From assembly GCF_030400225.1 (NCBI RefSeq), contig NZ_VJYB01000003.1, positions 62,001 to 126,000 of the forward strand: a stretch of 64,000 nt of DNA. The letters run 5' to 3'. Positions 25,421 through 34,833 of this stretch are shown here, piece by piece. The stretch comes from Lactobacillus sp. UCMA15818. GTDB lineage: Bacteria > Bacillota > Bacilli > Lactobacillales > Lactobacillaceae. Made by a program: the position numbers and the translations under genes. The notes beneath the pieces are model-generated. The model saw only the letters and a list, made by a program, of their open reading frames with translations. It was not told where the DNA came from and did not search any database. Position 1 is the stretch's first letter. Every line of letters begins with the position of its first letter.

Positions 25421-25455
25421 ATATCATTGTTCCTTTTAGAGAACAATGATATAAT
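25421..25455 (+). promoter_or_regulatory. S24 repressor promoter inside a 32-bp palindrome
   Basis: ATATCATTGTTC (25421-25432) and GAACAATGATAT (25441-25452) are perfect 12-bp arms. The repressor promoter TTGTTC (25427-25432), 17 bp, TATAAT (25450-25455) is overlapped completely. By symmetry a weaker divergent promoter (TTGTTC, 17 bp, TATTCT) faces the other way. Confidence 0.75.
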
Positions 25456-25492
25456 ATACTTAGAATAAATATTTAATCTGAGGAGTGTAAAG

Positions 25493-26107
25493 ATGAAAAA
25501 CAATACTGAGGTGGTTGAAACAATTATCAGGTTAAGTCGTGAACAAAACCTATCAATTAGTGAACTGGCTCGCAGAACTAAGATGGCCAAATCTGCTGTT
25601 TCAAAATACTTTAATAAAACACGGTCATTTCCTTTGAACCGCTTAGACCAGTTTGCCAAAGCTCTTAAAGTAACACCTGAAGAATTATTAGGTATCCCTC
25701 GTAATTTTCAGCCAATTACCGGGACGGTCAACATTCCCGTCTTAGGAGTAATTGCTTGTGGTGATCCAATTACAGCTGAAGAAAATATTGATGGCTATAT
25801 TGAAGAACCCAAGGAAACTTTGCCATCAGGTAAACTTTTTTATTTGCGTGCCAAAGGGCGTTCAATGAATCCAACAATTCCTGATGGAGCTAATGTATTG
25901 ATTCGGCAGCAGCCTGATGTTGAAGATGGTGAAATTGCAGCTGTTTTATTAACCAATGAGAACGAAGCAACCTTAAAAAGAATTAAGCATTCTAAAGACA
26001 TAATTTTATTACTACCTGATAATCCAGAATACCATCCAATTGTTTCAAGTCGTGAAAATCCAATTCGTATTTTGGGTAAAGCGCTACGTTATATGTCACA
26101 ACTCTAA
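25493..26107 (+). CDS. XRE-S24 repressor (CI/HdiR-like, self-cleaving)
   Basis: A 204-residue regulator: HTH at about 8-66 (LSISELARRTKMAKSAVSKYF) and a C-terminal S24 peptidase domain. The predicted self-cleavage site is A88-C89-G90 in GVIACGD, with Ser124 (GRSMNPTIPDG) and Lys162 (NEATLKRI) as the Ser-Lys dyad. Such proteins are inactivated by RecA filaments after DNA damage. It is divergent from the small phage-type operon and autoregulated by a palindrome. It may be a prophage relic or an HdiR-type stress regulator. Confidence 0.9.
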   Translation: MKNNTEVVETIIRLSREQNLSISELARRTKMAKSAVSKYFNKTRSFPLNRLDQFAKALKVTPEELLGIPRNFQPITGTVNIPVLGVIACGDPITAEENIDGYIEEPKETLPSGKLFYLRAKGRSMNPTIPDGANVLIRQQPDVEDGEIAAVLLTNENEATLKRIKHSKDIILLLPDNPEYHPIVSSRENPIRILGKALRYMSQL

Positions 26108-26203
26108 ACCAAAAAAGAGATATACAACTGGCTTAATGAATCCTTTGAATATAAAGTTAAAACTAAATTCAGTACTGCAAATCAAAAAAGAGATGAAACT
26201 ATT

Positions 26204-26302
26204 ATGCAAGAAATTTTCAATCTGATTGGTTCTTTATTCGCAGCCTTTGCAAGCGGTTTGTTAGCAAAGATGCATGGGAACGGCAAGGAAAAGAGAAAAT
26301 AA
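26204..26302 (+). CDS. 32-residue amphipathic peptide
   Basis: ATG at 26204 encodes MQEIFNLIGSLFAAFASGLL followed by a basic tail (HGNGKEKRK). A single hydrophobic helix with a Lys/Arg end is typical of type I toxins or membrane-active peptides. The SD is poor (AGAGATG). A short AT stem AAAAAG/CTTTTT follows at 26301-26318. Confidence 0.4.
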   Translation: MQEIFNLIGSLFAAFASGLLAKMHGNGKEKRK

Positions 26303-26428
26303 AAAGTCCCCTCTTTTTGAGAGAACTCCACAACTTCATTAAATCATTGTTTATGGGAACTATTTTTAAATAGATTTTGCTGAATTGTTTAATAATTCTG
26401 TTATTATTTACGAGCAAAAAACTGTTTA

Positions 26429-26809
26429 TCATTGATCAATGATTTGTATTTTAGTTCCTACCTTGATTACTGGATAATCATTTTCGGATACATATATCGT
26501 TCCCGGAAGCTTAGCTGTTTCTTTTGAAGTAAAACTAATTGTTGTATGCCCTAATCTTCCAAGATTATGCTGTACTTCACTACCTACTGCAGTAATAATA
26601 TACTTTTGATTATCAAACATTATTTTCATTTCAGGATTAATCTTCTCTGTTATTGGCACTACATTAATAATAAAACATGATGAACGTAATGCGTTCGGAG
26701 CTTCATTTCCAAAAAGAATTGCCATATTAATTGTCTTAAAATCATCTACTTCAGTTCCAATCTCAAGAACCTGTGTTGAAAAAATTACTTTTTCTTTCTT
26801 CGTTGCCAT
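26429..26809 (-). CDS. gutA: PTS glucitol/sorbitol-specific EIIA
   Basis: A 126-residue EIIA of the Gut family that passes phosphate from HPr to the IIB domain. LFGNEAPNALRSSCFII and NLGRLGHTTISF (with the presumed phospho-His) are typical. It is the last gene of gutFRMCBA. SD GAGGTGG precedes the ATG. Confidence 0.9.
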   Translation of the reverse strand: MATKKEKVIFSTQVLEIGTEVDDFKTINMAILFGNEAPNALRSSCFIINVVPITEKINPEMKIMFDNQKYIITAVGSEVQHNLGRLGHTTISFTSKETAKLPGTIYVSENDYPVIKVGTKIQIIDQ

Positions 26810-26836
26810 CTAAATCCACCTCACAAATCTAACGTC

Positions 26837-27847
26837 TTATTTGGCATACAATCCAAAGCTGGCAAGCCATGCTACAAAGACTCGCGGTACACCACTAATG
26901 AAACGGCTATATAAAACAGAAGGAACACCAACTTCGACCGTTTTAGAATCGGCCTCAGCTAACCCTAATCCAACCGGAATAAAATCACAACCATTTTGAG
27001 TATTAATAGCAAAGAGTGCTGGTAGTGCATATTGTGGTGGAATATTTCCCTTCCCAATTTCGACTCCAATCAGAGTCCCTATAACTTGTCCAATAACAGC
27101 TCCTGGACCAAGTAATGGTGATAAAAATGGCAAAGAGCATATAAATCCTAAAATCATTAATCCCCAAGCATTTCCAGCCAACGGTTCCATGACATTGGCG
27201 AAAACTTTACCAATCCCCGAACCATTAATAATACCAATTAGCAAGGCAACAAACGCCATAAAAGGAATAATTGTATTAATTACAGTCTGAACAGCATCTT
27301 TACCAGCTTGGTTAAAGGTAGAAACAACTTTACCTGCACCTAAGCCAATCTTAGTTAAAATTCCTGGATTTTTAGTTTGAGCTGTTAGTGTTTTAGTATT
27401 ATCAAATTTTACTGATTCATCGTTACTATCGTTATTATCAGCTTCAAATTTATCTTCGCTTGATGCCGACTCATCGGATAGAGTAATTTGGTCAACATCT
27501 ACATTAGAAACATAATTACCTTCATTCATGAATTGTGCCAGAGGTCCACTTTTCCCAGTCATCAGAATATTAATTGTTTTAATTCCTTTTTTAGGATAGA
27601 TGCCGCACCGCAAAGTTCCACCACAATCAACAATTGCTAATGCAGTTTCTTCATCAGGAATTGAAGTTTTAAAACCATCTACTGCTTCCATTCCTGTCAA
27701 CTTAGCAATCTTATCAACAATAGCTGGTTTATTGCCGCCAGTTACATAAATAAACTTATGCTTTTTTGTAGTTGGGGTAATTATTAAGGGGCCTCCCCAG
27801 CCGCCAGAACCTTTAACTACTTTTATACTCCGATATTCTTTTGTCAT
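26837..27847 (-). CDS. gutB: PTS glucitol/sorbitol-specific EIIBC
   Basis: A 336-residue protein with an N-terminal IIB domain (phosphorylation Cys in [13 protein letters not shown]), an acidic linker and a C-terminal membrane domain carrying GIINGSGIG and [16 protein letters not shown]. It imports and phosphorylates sorbitol together with GutC and GutA. GGAGG just before the ATG at 27847 fixes the start; an ATG at 27862 would place the SD inside the gene. Confidence 0.92.
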   Translation of the reverse strand: MTKEYRSIKVVKGSGGWGGPLIITPTTKKHKFIYVTGGNKPAIVDKIAKLTGMEAVDGFKTSIPDEETALAIVDCGGTLRCGIYPKKGIKTINILMTGKSGPLAQFMNEGNYVSNVDVDQITLSDESASSEDKFEADNNDSNDESVKFDNTKTLTAQTKNPGILTKIGLGAGKVVSTFNQAGKDAVQTVINTIIPFMAFVALLIGIINGSGIGKVFANVMEPLAGNAWGLMILGFICSLPFLSPLLGPGAVIGQVIGTLIGVEIGKGNIPPQYALPALFAINTQNGCDFIPVGLGLAEADSKTVEVGVPSVLYSRFISGVPRVFVAWLASFGLYAK

Positions 27848-27867
27848 TATTATAACCTCCAATACTG

Positions 27868-28419
27868 TTAATTATTAAACTCAACTTTTTTAGAAAGTGT
27901 AACTCCCTGTTGCTTGCAAACATAAGCAGTTGTAAAATCTGTAACCCAGCCACCAAGAAAATTCATTACTAAGCCCACTAACAAGTAACGAATTGCCAGA
28001 TCCATCGTATTCAAACCTAGTTTTTGAACTCCCTGTGCAATTCCTAGCCAAATGAAGTATTCAGATGGATTAATATGCGGGAAAACACCATTACTTGTAT
28101 GACAAAATTGCGCAATTGAAGCATACCAGCTTGGTTTATAATACTCCGGTAAAAAACGTCCCATTGAATGTGACATCGGGTTACCCAACATGAATGCTGA
28201 TATAAAAGGTAAAACTAAATATCTCGTAAATGGGTTTTTGGAAGAAGCCTGTGCTAGTTTCACCATTTTCTTATCGCCAACAAATGCAATAATTGCATTC
28301 ATTAGTACCAACAGCAATAAAACAACCGGAATAATTGAAGTCATCCAACCAATTAATGTTTTACCGCCGCTTTCAAATAAACCCATAAAGCCTGAAGCTA
28401 ATTCTGTTATAAATTTCAT
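27868..28419 (-). CDS. gutC: PTS glucitol/sorbitol-specific EIIC
   Basis: A 183-residue membrane protein of the EII-Gut family forming part of the sorbitol channel. [23 protein letters not shown] and [12 protein letters not shown] are family hallmarks. SD AAGGAG precedes the ATG at 28419. Twenty bases separate it from gutB. Confidence 0.92.
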   Translation of the reverse strand: MKFITELASGFMGLFESGGKTLIGWMTSIIPVVLLLLVLMNAIIAFVGDKKMVKLAQASSKNPFTRYLVLPFISAFMLGNPMSHSMGRFLPEYYKPSWYASIAQFCHTSNGVFPHINPSEYFIWLGIAQGVQKLGLNTMDLAIRYLLVGLVMNFLGGWVTDFTTAYVCKQQGVTLSKKVEFNN

Positions 28420-28436
28420 AATTTCAAGACTCCTTA

Positions 28437-28931
28437 TTAATTAATTTGTTTTTTATGCTTACTTCCTAATACTTTGTAATAAAGCGACTTAATTTTCTCT
28501 ACCATTGGCAAGCTCCATATTTTGATACTCGTATCAACATCCTGCAACTTTAATTTGTTGGTTTTATAATTAATATAATTTTTATAGGCATCCAGTAAAC
28601 ATACCCTTGTCAATCTGTCGAAATTTTTTAACTGTTCATAAGAAGAAGCAACCTCAGCCAAGTTTCTATTTTTAAGCGCTTTCAATTCTTTGAACCTTGC
28701 AAAAATAGTTACCCCTTTCATCATTTGGGCTTCTTTAATTTCACCATTGTTTTCTACAGCAATCAGAATTAAAGTTCCTGATCTTAATTTCTTTGGGTTT
28801 TTCCCAATTGCCACTGGTGCTAACATTCTTAACTTGTGGAACGTTTTAGAAAAATTTTTTATCTGTCTTAGTCCCAGTAAGCCTTGTAATAAAAAGGCAG
28901 CCACTAAGATTATACCAAAGTAAAGTAACAT
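28437..28931 (-). CDS. gutM: Glucitol operon activator GutM-like protein
   Basis: A 164-residue protein with an N-terminal TM segment (LLYFGIILVAAFLLQGLLGL) and a cytoplasmic part (GVTIFARFKELKALKNRNLAEV), as in GutM proteins that promote sorbitol operon expression with GutR. The start is the ATG at 28931 after GGAGG; this ATG shares one base with the gutR stop (TGATG). Confidence 0.85.
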   Translation of the reverse strand: MLLYFGIILVAAFLLQGLLGLRQIKNFSKTFHKLRMLAPVAIGKNPKKLRSGTLILIAVENNGEIKEAQMMKGVTIFARFKELKALKNRNLAEVASSYEQLKNFDRLTRVCLLDAYKNYINYKTNKLKLQDVDTSIKIWSLPMVEKIKSLYYKVLGSKHKKQIN

Positions 28932-30799
28932 CAAATCGCCTCCATCAATTGAATTAATCCCCGGTTTTGATCATAATTTTTCAAGTTATTAAAGATATTG
29001 CCATTGGTTGCTATGATTCTGATCAAGTCATAAACCTGTGCCAAAATCCTGCTTAAGTTTGCATCCAGCTTATAAGGAATTGCGACAAGAAATACAACCT
29101 TGACCTTCCTACTATCATAAGTAACCGGCTTGTTAAAAAGCCCAACCGTAACTAAAATTCTATTAAGCCCTGATTTATCAATTACATGCGGCAAAGCTAC
29201 ACCACTACTTAAAATATTACTTGAAAGGCGCTCACGCTTTATCCAATCATTTAAGAATTCCTCATTAAGCTGTCCAATCGATATTTCATGAACAATAAGC
29301 TGTTTGACTCGTTCAGTATACGAATCATCTTTCCCAGTAAATTTAGTTACATCAAACCTGCAAAAACCATTATTAATAGCTTCGTCAACTAATGAAATCT
29401 GCAAGCGTTCACGCAAAGTTCCTTGATTAAAAACCGAATTCAATCTAATTACCGGTGACTTATTAACTAACTTATTCTCTATCGGTAAACTGTTTGAAAA
29501 AATCAGCAAGTATTTATTTGAACTCGTTTCTAATTCAAGCTGTGAATTAAACAAATCAATCTTTAAATTTTCATTTAACAATTCTTTTAATTGCTCAATA
29601 ATAAACTTTCTCATCCCATTACTTATAGGCTTAACTATAGCAATTCTGTAAATTACTGGTGAAGACATATACTCTTCAAGTTCCATCTGAAAATAAATAC
29701 CTAGATAACTTAATTCATTCTTGTTAAATTTAATACCGGTTTCTTTAGTCATCAACATTAATGTTTCTTGTGCTAATTCAGCTGCAACTGGATATTTATT
29801 CAATATACTGCTCGAAATAACTCCCTCTGCTTTTATCCCATAAATGGCTCGATTAATTAAAAATAATAGATGATACCTTAATTCAATAAGCAAGCGATCG
29901 AAATCCAAATTCACGTCCAGCTTTTCTTTAACAACTGGAAAAACATTCTTCATTAATTCACCAACATCGTTTAGCGCATATTCAATCAGTTCATCGTCAC
30001 TTGCAGATAATTTTTTTATGTTGAACGGATAAAGGATAAATTCCCATTCCCCATCATTCAAAGTTTCTGAAACAATGTTTGAAATTACTTTTTTTAATTT
30101 TCTTATCATTTCACTTCGGACTACTTCGTGATAATATCTGCATGGCTTATTAATTTGAATGCCATATTTTCTTAACCAAACAATAATCGAAATGTTCCGT
30201 TTGACCATCGTAACCGTATCGTTATTATCATCCACTTCTTTGACTGCTCCAGTTAACTCACTATCAAATATACTGTTCAAAATTAAATCAAAGTCATAAT
30301 ATTTTGCAACTATGTTCCTAGCGACTACCGCATAACTGTATAGATGCTCAGTATTCAACCGAATTCCGTTATTAGGTCTTGCTTGTACTGTTACACCATA
30401 AAAAGCTACTAATTCTTTCAACGCCTTCAAATCATTATTGACTGTTCCATGACTTACTGATAGCTCACTTGCCAAATCATCAAGCGCAATATATTTTTGA
30501 TTTTGCATTAGTAACTTTTGTAGAATTGCTGCTTGTCTCTTGTTTGGATCATTAAAGTCCAAATCTTGTTTTAAAAAATTAGTTTGAATTTTAACAACAG
30601 CAGCATAATCTTCTATTGTTAGATAAAACTTTGATTTATTAACATTAATCTTGGCAACTCCATCAAGCTCCTTATTAATCTCGCGAATATTCTTTGCGAT
30701 AGTTACCCTCGAAGTATTAAAGCGTGTTTGTATCTCCTCCAAAGCCAACGCTTCATTTTTAATAAAGAAATCCAACATTTCAAAATTTTGTCTATCCAT
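28931..30799 (-). CDS. gutR: PRD-containing transcriptional regulator of sorbitol operon
   Basis: A 622-residue activator. It has two N-terminal HTH modules (LEEIQTRFNTSRVTIAKNIREI; LASELSVSHGTVNNDLKAL), two PRD domains in the middle (about 180-390), a IIB-like stretch and a C-terminal EIIA-2 domain with the phospho-His in SSGVALPHVI. It should respond to PTS phosphorylation state and sorbitol flux. It is the second gene of the operon, after gutF. Confidence 0.9.
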   Translation of the reverse strand: MDRQNFEMLDFFIKNEALALEEIQTRFNTSRVTIAKNIREINKELDGVAKINVNKSKFYLTIEDYAAVVKIQTNFLKQDLDFNDPNKRQAAILQKLLMQNQKYIALDDLASELSVSHGTVNNDLKALKELVAFYGVTVQARPNNGIRLNTEHLYSYAVVARNIVAKYYDFDLILNSIFDSELTGAVKEVDDNNDTVTMVKRNISIIVWLRKYGIQINKPCRYYHEVVRSEMIRKLKKVISNIVSETLNDGEWEFILYPFNIKKLSASDDELIEYALNDVGELMKNVFPVVKEKLDVNLDFDRLLIELRYHLLFLINRAIYGIKAEGVISSSILNKYPVAAELAQETLMLMTKETGIKFNKNELSYLGIYFQMELEEYMSSPVIYRIAIVKPISNGMRKFIIEQLKELLNENLKIDLFNSQLELETSSNKYLLIFSNSLPIENKLVNKSPVIRLNSVFNQGTLRERLQISLVDEAINNGFCRFDVTKFTGKDDSYTERVKQLIVHEISIGQLNEEFLNDWIKRERLSSNILSSGVALPHVIDKSGLNRILVTVGLFNKPVTYDSRKVKVVFLVAIPYKLDANLSRILAQVYDLIRIIATNGNIFNNLKNYDQNRGLIQLMEAI

Positions 30800-30819
30800 A
30801 ATCTCACCATATTTTTAAT

Positions 30820-31623
30820 TTAGCCACGACTCTTCCCACCGGCAACATTGATTGTTACTCCTGTAATATAACTTGCACGATCTGATAATAAATAATTGAC
30901 AGCATCAGCAACCTCTGAAAGCTTTCCACTTCTACCTAATGGTGTTGTTGTTGTACTCTTGTAACCAGCACGGATATCAGCAACCGTTTTATGACGTGTA
31001 TATGCTAGTGCTTCTTCATATGATAGAGTCCGCAAGCCCGTGGCTTCCATAATACCAGGTGCAACTCCAACAACTCGGATGTTATGTTCCCCTAGTTCCT
31101 TAGACCACGAGCGTGTAAATCCATTGATTGCGCCCTTAGTTGCAGAGTAAACGCTCTGGCCTTGTGAACCTTCCAATCCTGCCTCTGAAGACATATTTAC
31201 AACAACACCATACTTTTGTTTTTCAAACTGATGAACAACTGCTTGCGATACTAGAAAAACACTTTTTACATTTACTGCAAACATTTTCTCAAAATTTTGT
31301 TCTGTAAATTCATACTTACTCTCTGGATCAGTCGCATCCGCCAACAAACGTGGCAAATTTATTCCCGCATTATTAACCAATCCATCAATATGCTTTTGTT
31401 CAGAAATAACTTTATTTACCAAAGAATTTACTTCTGCTTTATTAGTTACGTCTGTCTTTACAAAGTGCAAATTCTTATCCTTAAAGCCCCCTTCATTTAA
31501 ATCTGCATCATAAACAATTGCCCCATTATTCAATAATTCAGTTATAATTGCCTTGCCAATTCCCGATGATCCTCCCGTTACAATATAGACCCTACTAAAA
31601 ATATTAATCCATGAATCAATCAT
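30820..31623 (-). CDS. gutF: Sorbitol-6-phosphate 2-dehydrogenase (SDR family)
   Basis: A 267-residue short-chain dehydrogenase that oxidises sorbitol-6-phosphate to fructose-6-phosphate. VTGGSSGIGKA (cofactor), NNAGI, the catalytic YSATK and the C-terminal GVTINVAGGKSRG are visible. It is the first gene of the operon, with GAGGAGG nine bases before the ATG. Position at the head of gutRMCBA supports the substrate assignment. Confidence 0.9.
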   Translation of the reverse strand: MIDSWINIFSRVYIVTGGSSGIGKAIITELLNNGAIVYDADLNEGGFKDKNLHFVKTDVTNKAEVNSLVNKVISEQKHIDGLVNNAGINLPRLLADATDPESKYEFTEQNFEKMFAVNVKSVFLVSQAVVHQFEKQKYGVVVNMSSEAGLEGSQGQSVYSATKGAINGFTRSWSKELGEHNIRVVGVAPGIMEATGLRTLSYEEALAYTRHKTVADIRAGYKSTTTTPLGRSGKLSEVADAVNYLLSDRASYITGVTINVAGGKSRG

Positions 31624-31661
31624 TTAAATTTTCCTCCTCATTGTTTCTTTGTTCACAGATT

Positions 31662-31690
31662 AATATAGTTGAAAGCGCATTCTCTAACAA
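31662..31690 (-). promoter_or_regulatory. gut operon promoter with cre site in the spacer
   Basis: TTGTTA (31690-31685), 17 bp and TATATT (31667-31662) on the minus strand. TGAAAGCGCATTCT (31670-31683 on the plus strand) matches 12 of 14 positions of a CcpA cre and fills the spacer, so glucose repression by CcpA would block RNA polymerase directly. Confidence 0.65.
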
Positions 31691-31825
31691 TCCAATGTTT
31701 TTTCAACTTTTTTTCAAAACAATGTATTAATTACCACTATCGCCAAATAATAGTGTAAAAACATGACCAACCACTTAATCAGAGTTATGTTTTTAGGACA
31801 AAGATTGGCAATATAATGTCAAAAA

Positions 31826-31868
31826 TAAAAAAATGCTTATCTTTAGTAGAATCATCCACTAAGGATAA
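31826..31868 (-). terminator. Terminator of the menB-menE transcript
   Basis: TTATCTTTAGT and ACTAAGGATAA (31837-31868) pair with one mismatch; in the minus direction the stem is followed by GCATTTTTTTA. Confidence 0.6.
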
Positions 31869-31938
31869 ACAACTTTTTGCAATTTATAATTTGGATGGCA
31901 ATTCAAAACAACGAGGATAAAGTTCTCTTTTAACTTGC

Positions 31939-33384
31939 TTATTGCCTTAACTCCTTTGCTAATTCGTAGCGCTTTACCTTACCGCTAGCTGTTCGTGGCA
32001 ATCTTTCTACTTTCACAAACTGTTTGGGAATTTTAAACCGAGCCAATTTTTTACTCCCATACGCAATCAATTCATTATCTGAAATCATTTGAGAACCAAC
32101 ATAAAATCCTACCGGCACTTCACCCCACTTATCATCAGGAACACCACAGACTGCAAATTCGGTAATTGTTGGAAATCCAGCATATGCATTCTCAATCTCA
32201 TCTGGGAAAATATTCTCGCCCCCAGAAATTAACATCTCACCTTTTCTTCCCTCGACAAACAAAAATTTAGCCTCATCATAATGTCCAACATCACCCGTCT
32301 TAAACCAGCCATCTTCTGTTAATTTTTCTTCAAAAATATGTGTAGCTCCTAAGTATCCAGACACAACATTAGGTGCCTTAATTTCAATTTCTTTTGTTTT
32401 TTCATTAATTCTAAGCTGCACAGGAAACAGTGGTTTCCCAACAGACCCTACTGCATTTAGCGCATCACTAAAACTCAATGCAACGACTTGTGAACAAGTT
32501 TCTGTCATACCATAAGATTGAATAACCGGTAGCTTTAAGGCAATACACTGCCGCAGTGTCTGTTCATCAATTGCAGCTCCTCCCAAAAGAAAACATCTAA
32601 AATCCTGATTGTACCCTCCTGCAGGGAACGATTCTAACAGCCGTTTCAACATTTGCGGAACCACAGACATCAAAGTAACAGGTTGTTCTTGCAGCAACCA
32701 CGTTATTTGCTTTTCCTGAAAATGTTCGACTAGCAACACTGGCATTCCATATATTAAGCTGCGCATCATTATTGAGAATCCACTAATATGAAAGATTGGA
32801 ACTGCGCATAGCCACATATCGTTGGCTTGCAAACCAAGATTAATAGCTGAACCTACAGCTGAAAAGAAATGATTCTTAAATGTCTGTAATACTCCATGCG
32901 GATTCCCAGTTGTTCCTGAAGTAAACATGATTGTTGTTACTTGGTCATCTTTGTATTCTTCTACCACATGAGGTTCGTGCTTGGCAAGTTGTTTTATTTG
33001 TGATAGCTTCCAACATCTGACATCTGCAAATTCTGTTAATTCTGCTAGCTCTTTATTTCTTGTCTGTAAAGAATCATCAACCAAAACACGGTCCACATTT
33101 GCAATTTTAATCTGCTTTGATAATTCAAATAAACTCAACCTGAAGTTAAGTAAAACAATCTGTACTCCCAGTTCCTGTAATGCTAGTACCGTCAAGTAAC
33201 TGCTAGGAGTATTTGCAGCCAAAAATCCGATTCGCCCGGTTGATTTGTCAATTATATTCTGTAACTTACCACTAAGCATCCCTGTTTCGTCTTTTAATTG
33301 TTGAAAAGACCAGCTTCGATTTTCAAAAACTAACGCTGTTTTATTAGGAACAAGTGCTGCTTGTTTATTTAACCAATTTTCCAA
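31939..33384 (-). CDS. menE: o-Succinylbenzoate-CoA ligase
   Basis: A 481-residue AMP-forming acyl-CoA ligase of menaquinone synthesis that activates o-succinylbenzoate. The adenylation motifs are MFTSGTTGNPHGV, QSYGMTETCSQV, DGWFKTGDVG and the C-terminal PRTASGKVKR with the catalytic Lys. The gene follows menB with a 23-bp gap. Its assignment as MenE rather than another acyl-CoA synthetase rests on the menB neighbour and length. Confidence 0.88.
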   Translation of the reverse strand: MENWLNKQAALVPNKTALVFENRSWSFQQLKDETGMLSGKLQNIIDKSTGRIGFLAANTPSSYLTVLALQELGVQIVLLNFRLSLFELSKQIKIANVDRVLVDDSLQTRNKELAELTEFADVRCWKLSQIKQLAKHEPHVVEEYKDDQVTTIMFTSGTTGNPHGVLQTFKNHFFSAVGSAINLGLQANDMWLCAVPIFHISGFSIMMRSLIYGMPVLLVEHFQEKQITWLLQEQPVTLMSVVPQMLKRLLESFPAGGYNQDFRCFLLGGAAIDEQTLRQCIALKLPVIQSYGMTETCSQVVALSFSDALNAVGSVGKPLFPVQLRINEKTKEIEIKAPNVVSGYLGATHIFEEKLTEDGWFKTGDVGHYDEAKFLFVEGRKGEMLISGGENIFPDEIENAYAGFPTITEFAVCGVPDDKWGEVPVGFYVGSQMISDNELIAYGSKKLARFKIPKQFVKVERLPRTASGKVKRYELAKELRQ

Positions 33385-33407
33385 AACATAGCATCCCCTT
33401 TCAATTA

Positions 33408-34229
33408 TTAAGGGAATTTGGGAAATTGATCAAAATCTGGTTTTCTCTTCTCATTGAAAGCATCGCGCCCTTCTTTTCCTTCATCGGTAGTATAGAAGAG
33501 CATTGTAGCATCCCCAGCTAATTGCTGAATGCCAGCCAAACCATCCGTATCTGCATTCATTGCAGCCTTTATAAAGCGTAAGGCAGTTGGAGACTTTGTC
33601 AGTATCTCATCACACCATTCAAGTGTTACCTCTTCCACCTGCTCCAAAGGCACAACCTTGTTAATCCAGTTCATCGCATATGCTTCATCAGCTGTATACC
33701 AATGGTTCATAAACCAAACTTCCTTTGCACGTTTGTGCCCTATTACCCGTGCAAGATATCCTGATCCATAACCTGCATCAAAGCTCCCCACTTTCGGACC
33801 AGTTTGTCCGAACATTGCGTTATCAGCAGCAATTGTTAAGTCACAGACCAGTTGTAAAATATTGCCGCCACCGACTGACCATCCCTTAACCATTGCAATA
33901 ACTGGTTTAGGAATTATTCTAATCAGATGCTGTAAGTCAAGCACATTTAATCTGGCAATCTTATCAGATCCAACGTACCCGCCATTTCCACGAATACTCT
34001 GATCTCCACCTGAACTAAATGCCTTATCTCCGGCACCTGTTAAAATAATCACCCCAACTGTACTGTCATCTCGGCAAATCGTAAAAGCGTCAATTAACTC
34101 TTCAATTGTCAGTGGTGTAAAAGCGTTACGTTTTTCTGGTCTATTCATCGTTAACTTAGCAATTTTCCCAGTTCTTTCAAAAATTATTTCTTGGTAGTTC
34201 TTAACCTTCGTCCATTCTCTAGTTGTCAT
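33408..34229 (-). CDS. menB: 1,4-Dihydroxy-2-naphthoyl-CoA synthase
   Basis: A 273-residue crotonase-fold enzyme that closes the second ring of the menaquinone head group. [60 protein letters not shown] and [13 protein letters not shown] are MenB-specific. Two ATGs are present; the one at 34229 has AAAGGA at the better spacing (eight bases). TTGGAA, 17 bp, TATTCT upstream is a plausible promoter overlapping the start of the divergent thioesterase gene. Confidence 0.95.
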   Translation of the reverse strand: MTTREWTKVKNYQEIIFERTGKIAKLTMNRPEKRNAFTPLTIEELIDAFTICRDDSTVGVIILTGAGDKAFSSGGDQSIRGNGGYVGSDKIARLNVLDLQHLIRIIPKPVIAMVKGWSVGGGNILQLVCDLTIAADNAMFGQTGPKVGSFDAGYGSGYLARVIGHKRAKEVWFMNHWYTADEAYAMNWINKVVPLEQVEEVTLEWCDEILTKSPTALRFIKAAMNADTDGLAGIQQLAGDATMLFYTTDEGKEGRDAFNEKRKPDFDQFPKFP

Positions 34230-34283
34230 CTTCATAGTCCTTTCTGTTACAATAAGAATAAATTAATCTTGGAGGCATTCCAA

Positions 34284-34652
34284 ATGAATCTGCTTGAATA
34301 CTTAAACATTAAAACTATTAAAACATCTAAACAACAAGTTGTCCTTTCCCTAGAGGTTGATGAAATACATAAGCAGCCCTATGGTTTATTACATGGCGGC
34401 ATTAATGCTGTTCTTGCCGAAACAGCAGCCAGTATATTGGCTAATCTAAACGCCCCAGTCGGGTTTGCAGCTGTTGGGATTAACATCAATACAAATCATC
34501 TTGCAACCGTAAAAGATGGCAAGGTCGAAGCCATTGCTGAACCTATAAAAATTGGAGCAAAAATACAGGTTCTAGCTGTCACAACGATTAGCTATCCTGA
34601 AGAAATCAAAACCAGCTACAGCACTGTCACAACGACGTTCCATAAAAAATAA
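34284..34652 (+). CDS. Hotdog thioesterase, probable DHNA-CoA hydrolase
   Basis: A 122-residue PaaI-like hotdog enzyme. GLLHGGINAVLAETAASIL carries the HGG motif and the catalytic Glu of the long helix. Divergent from menB-menE, it is the likely 1,4-dihydroxy-2-naphthoyl-CoA thioesterase (MenI role) that completes the three steps encoded here. The start ATG at 34284 follows TTGGAGG; the long frame from 34191 runs back into menB and is not real. Confidence 0.8.
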   Translation: MNLLEYLNIKTIKTSKQQVVLSLEVDEIHKQPYGLLHGGINAVLAETAASILANLNAPVGFAAVGININTNHLATVKDGKVEAIAEPIKIGAKIQVLAVTTISYPEEIKTSYSTVTTTFHKK

Positions 34653-34682
34653 TGTTTTTATCCATCCGTAATTTTAGCATAA

Positions 34683-34714
34683 AGCTGCGTTAAAAGTTAA
34701 AATTCTATCTTGCT
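34683..34714. repeat. Degenerate dispersed palindrome copy I
   Basis: AGCTGCGTTAAAAGTTAAAA followed by TTCTATCTTGCT aligns with the family consensus, but the stem is poorly paired. It sits between the convergent ends of the thioesterase and VOC genes. Confidence 0.4.
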
Positions 34715-34833
34715 GTAACAATCTAACCTTATTATTATCTAATTACTCAAATAATTGCTGCTTTTTTTCTGCAAATTGAAGTCGACTTCTTTTAAACCTT
34801 GGAAGCATACTGCCTGGACTCTTTCGAGAAATA

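Larger units (their letters stand above)
31624..31938. other. Intergenic between gutF and menE
   Basis: Contains the gut promoter/cre (31662-31690) and, on the far side, the menE terminator (31826-31868). T-rich repeats TTGAAAAAAAG / TTGAAAAAACA (minus strand, about 31700-31720) could be activator sites for GutR. Nothing coding. Confidence 0.45.
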
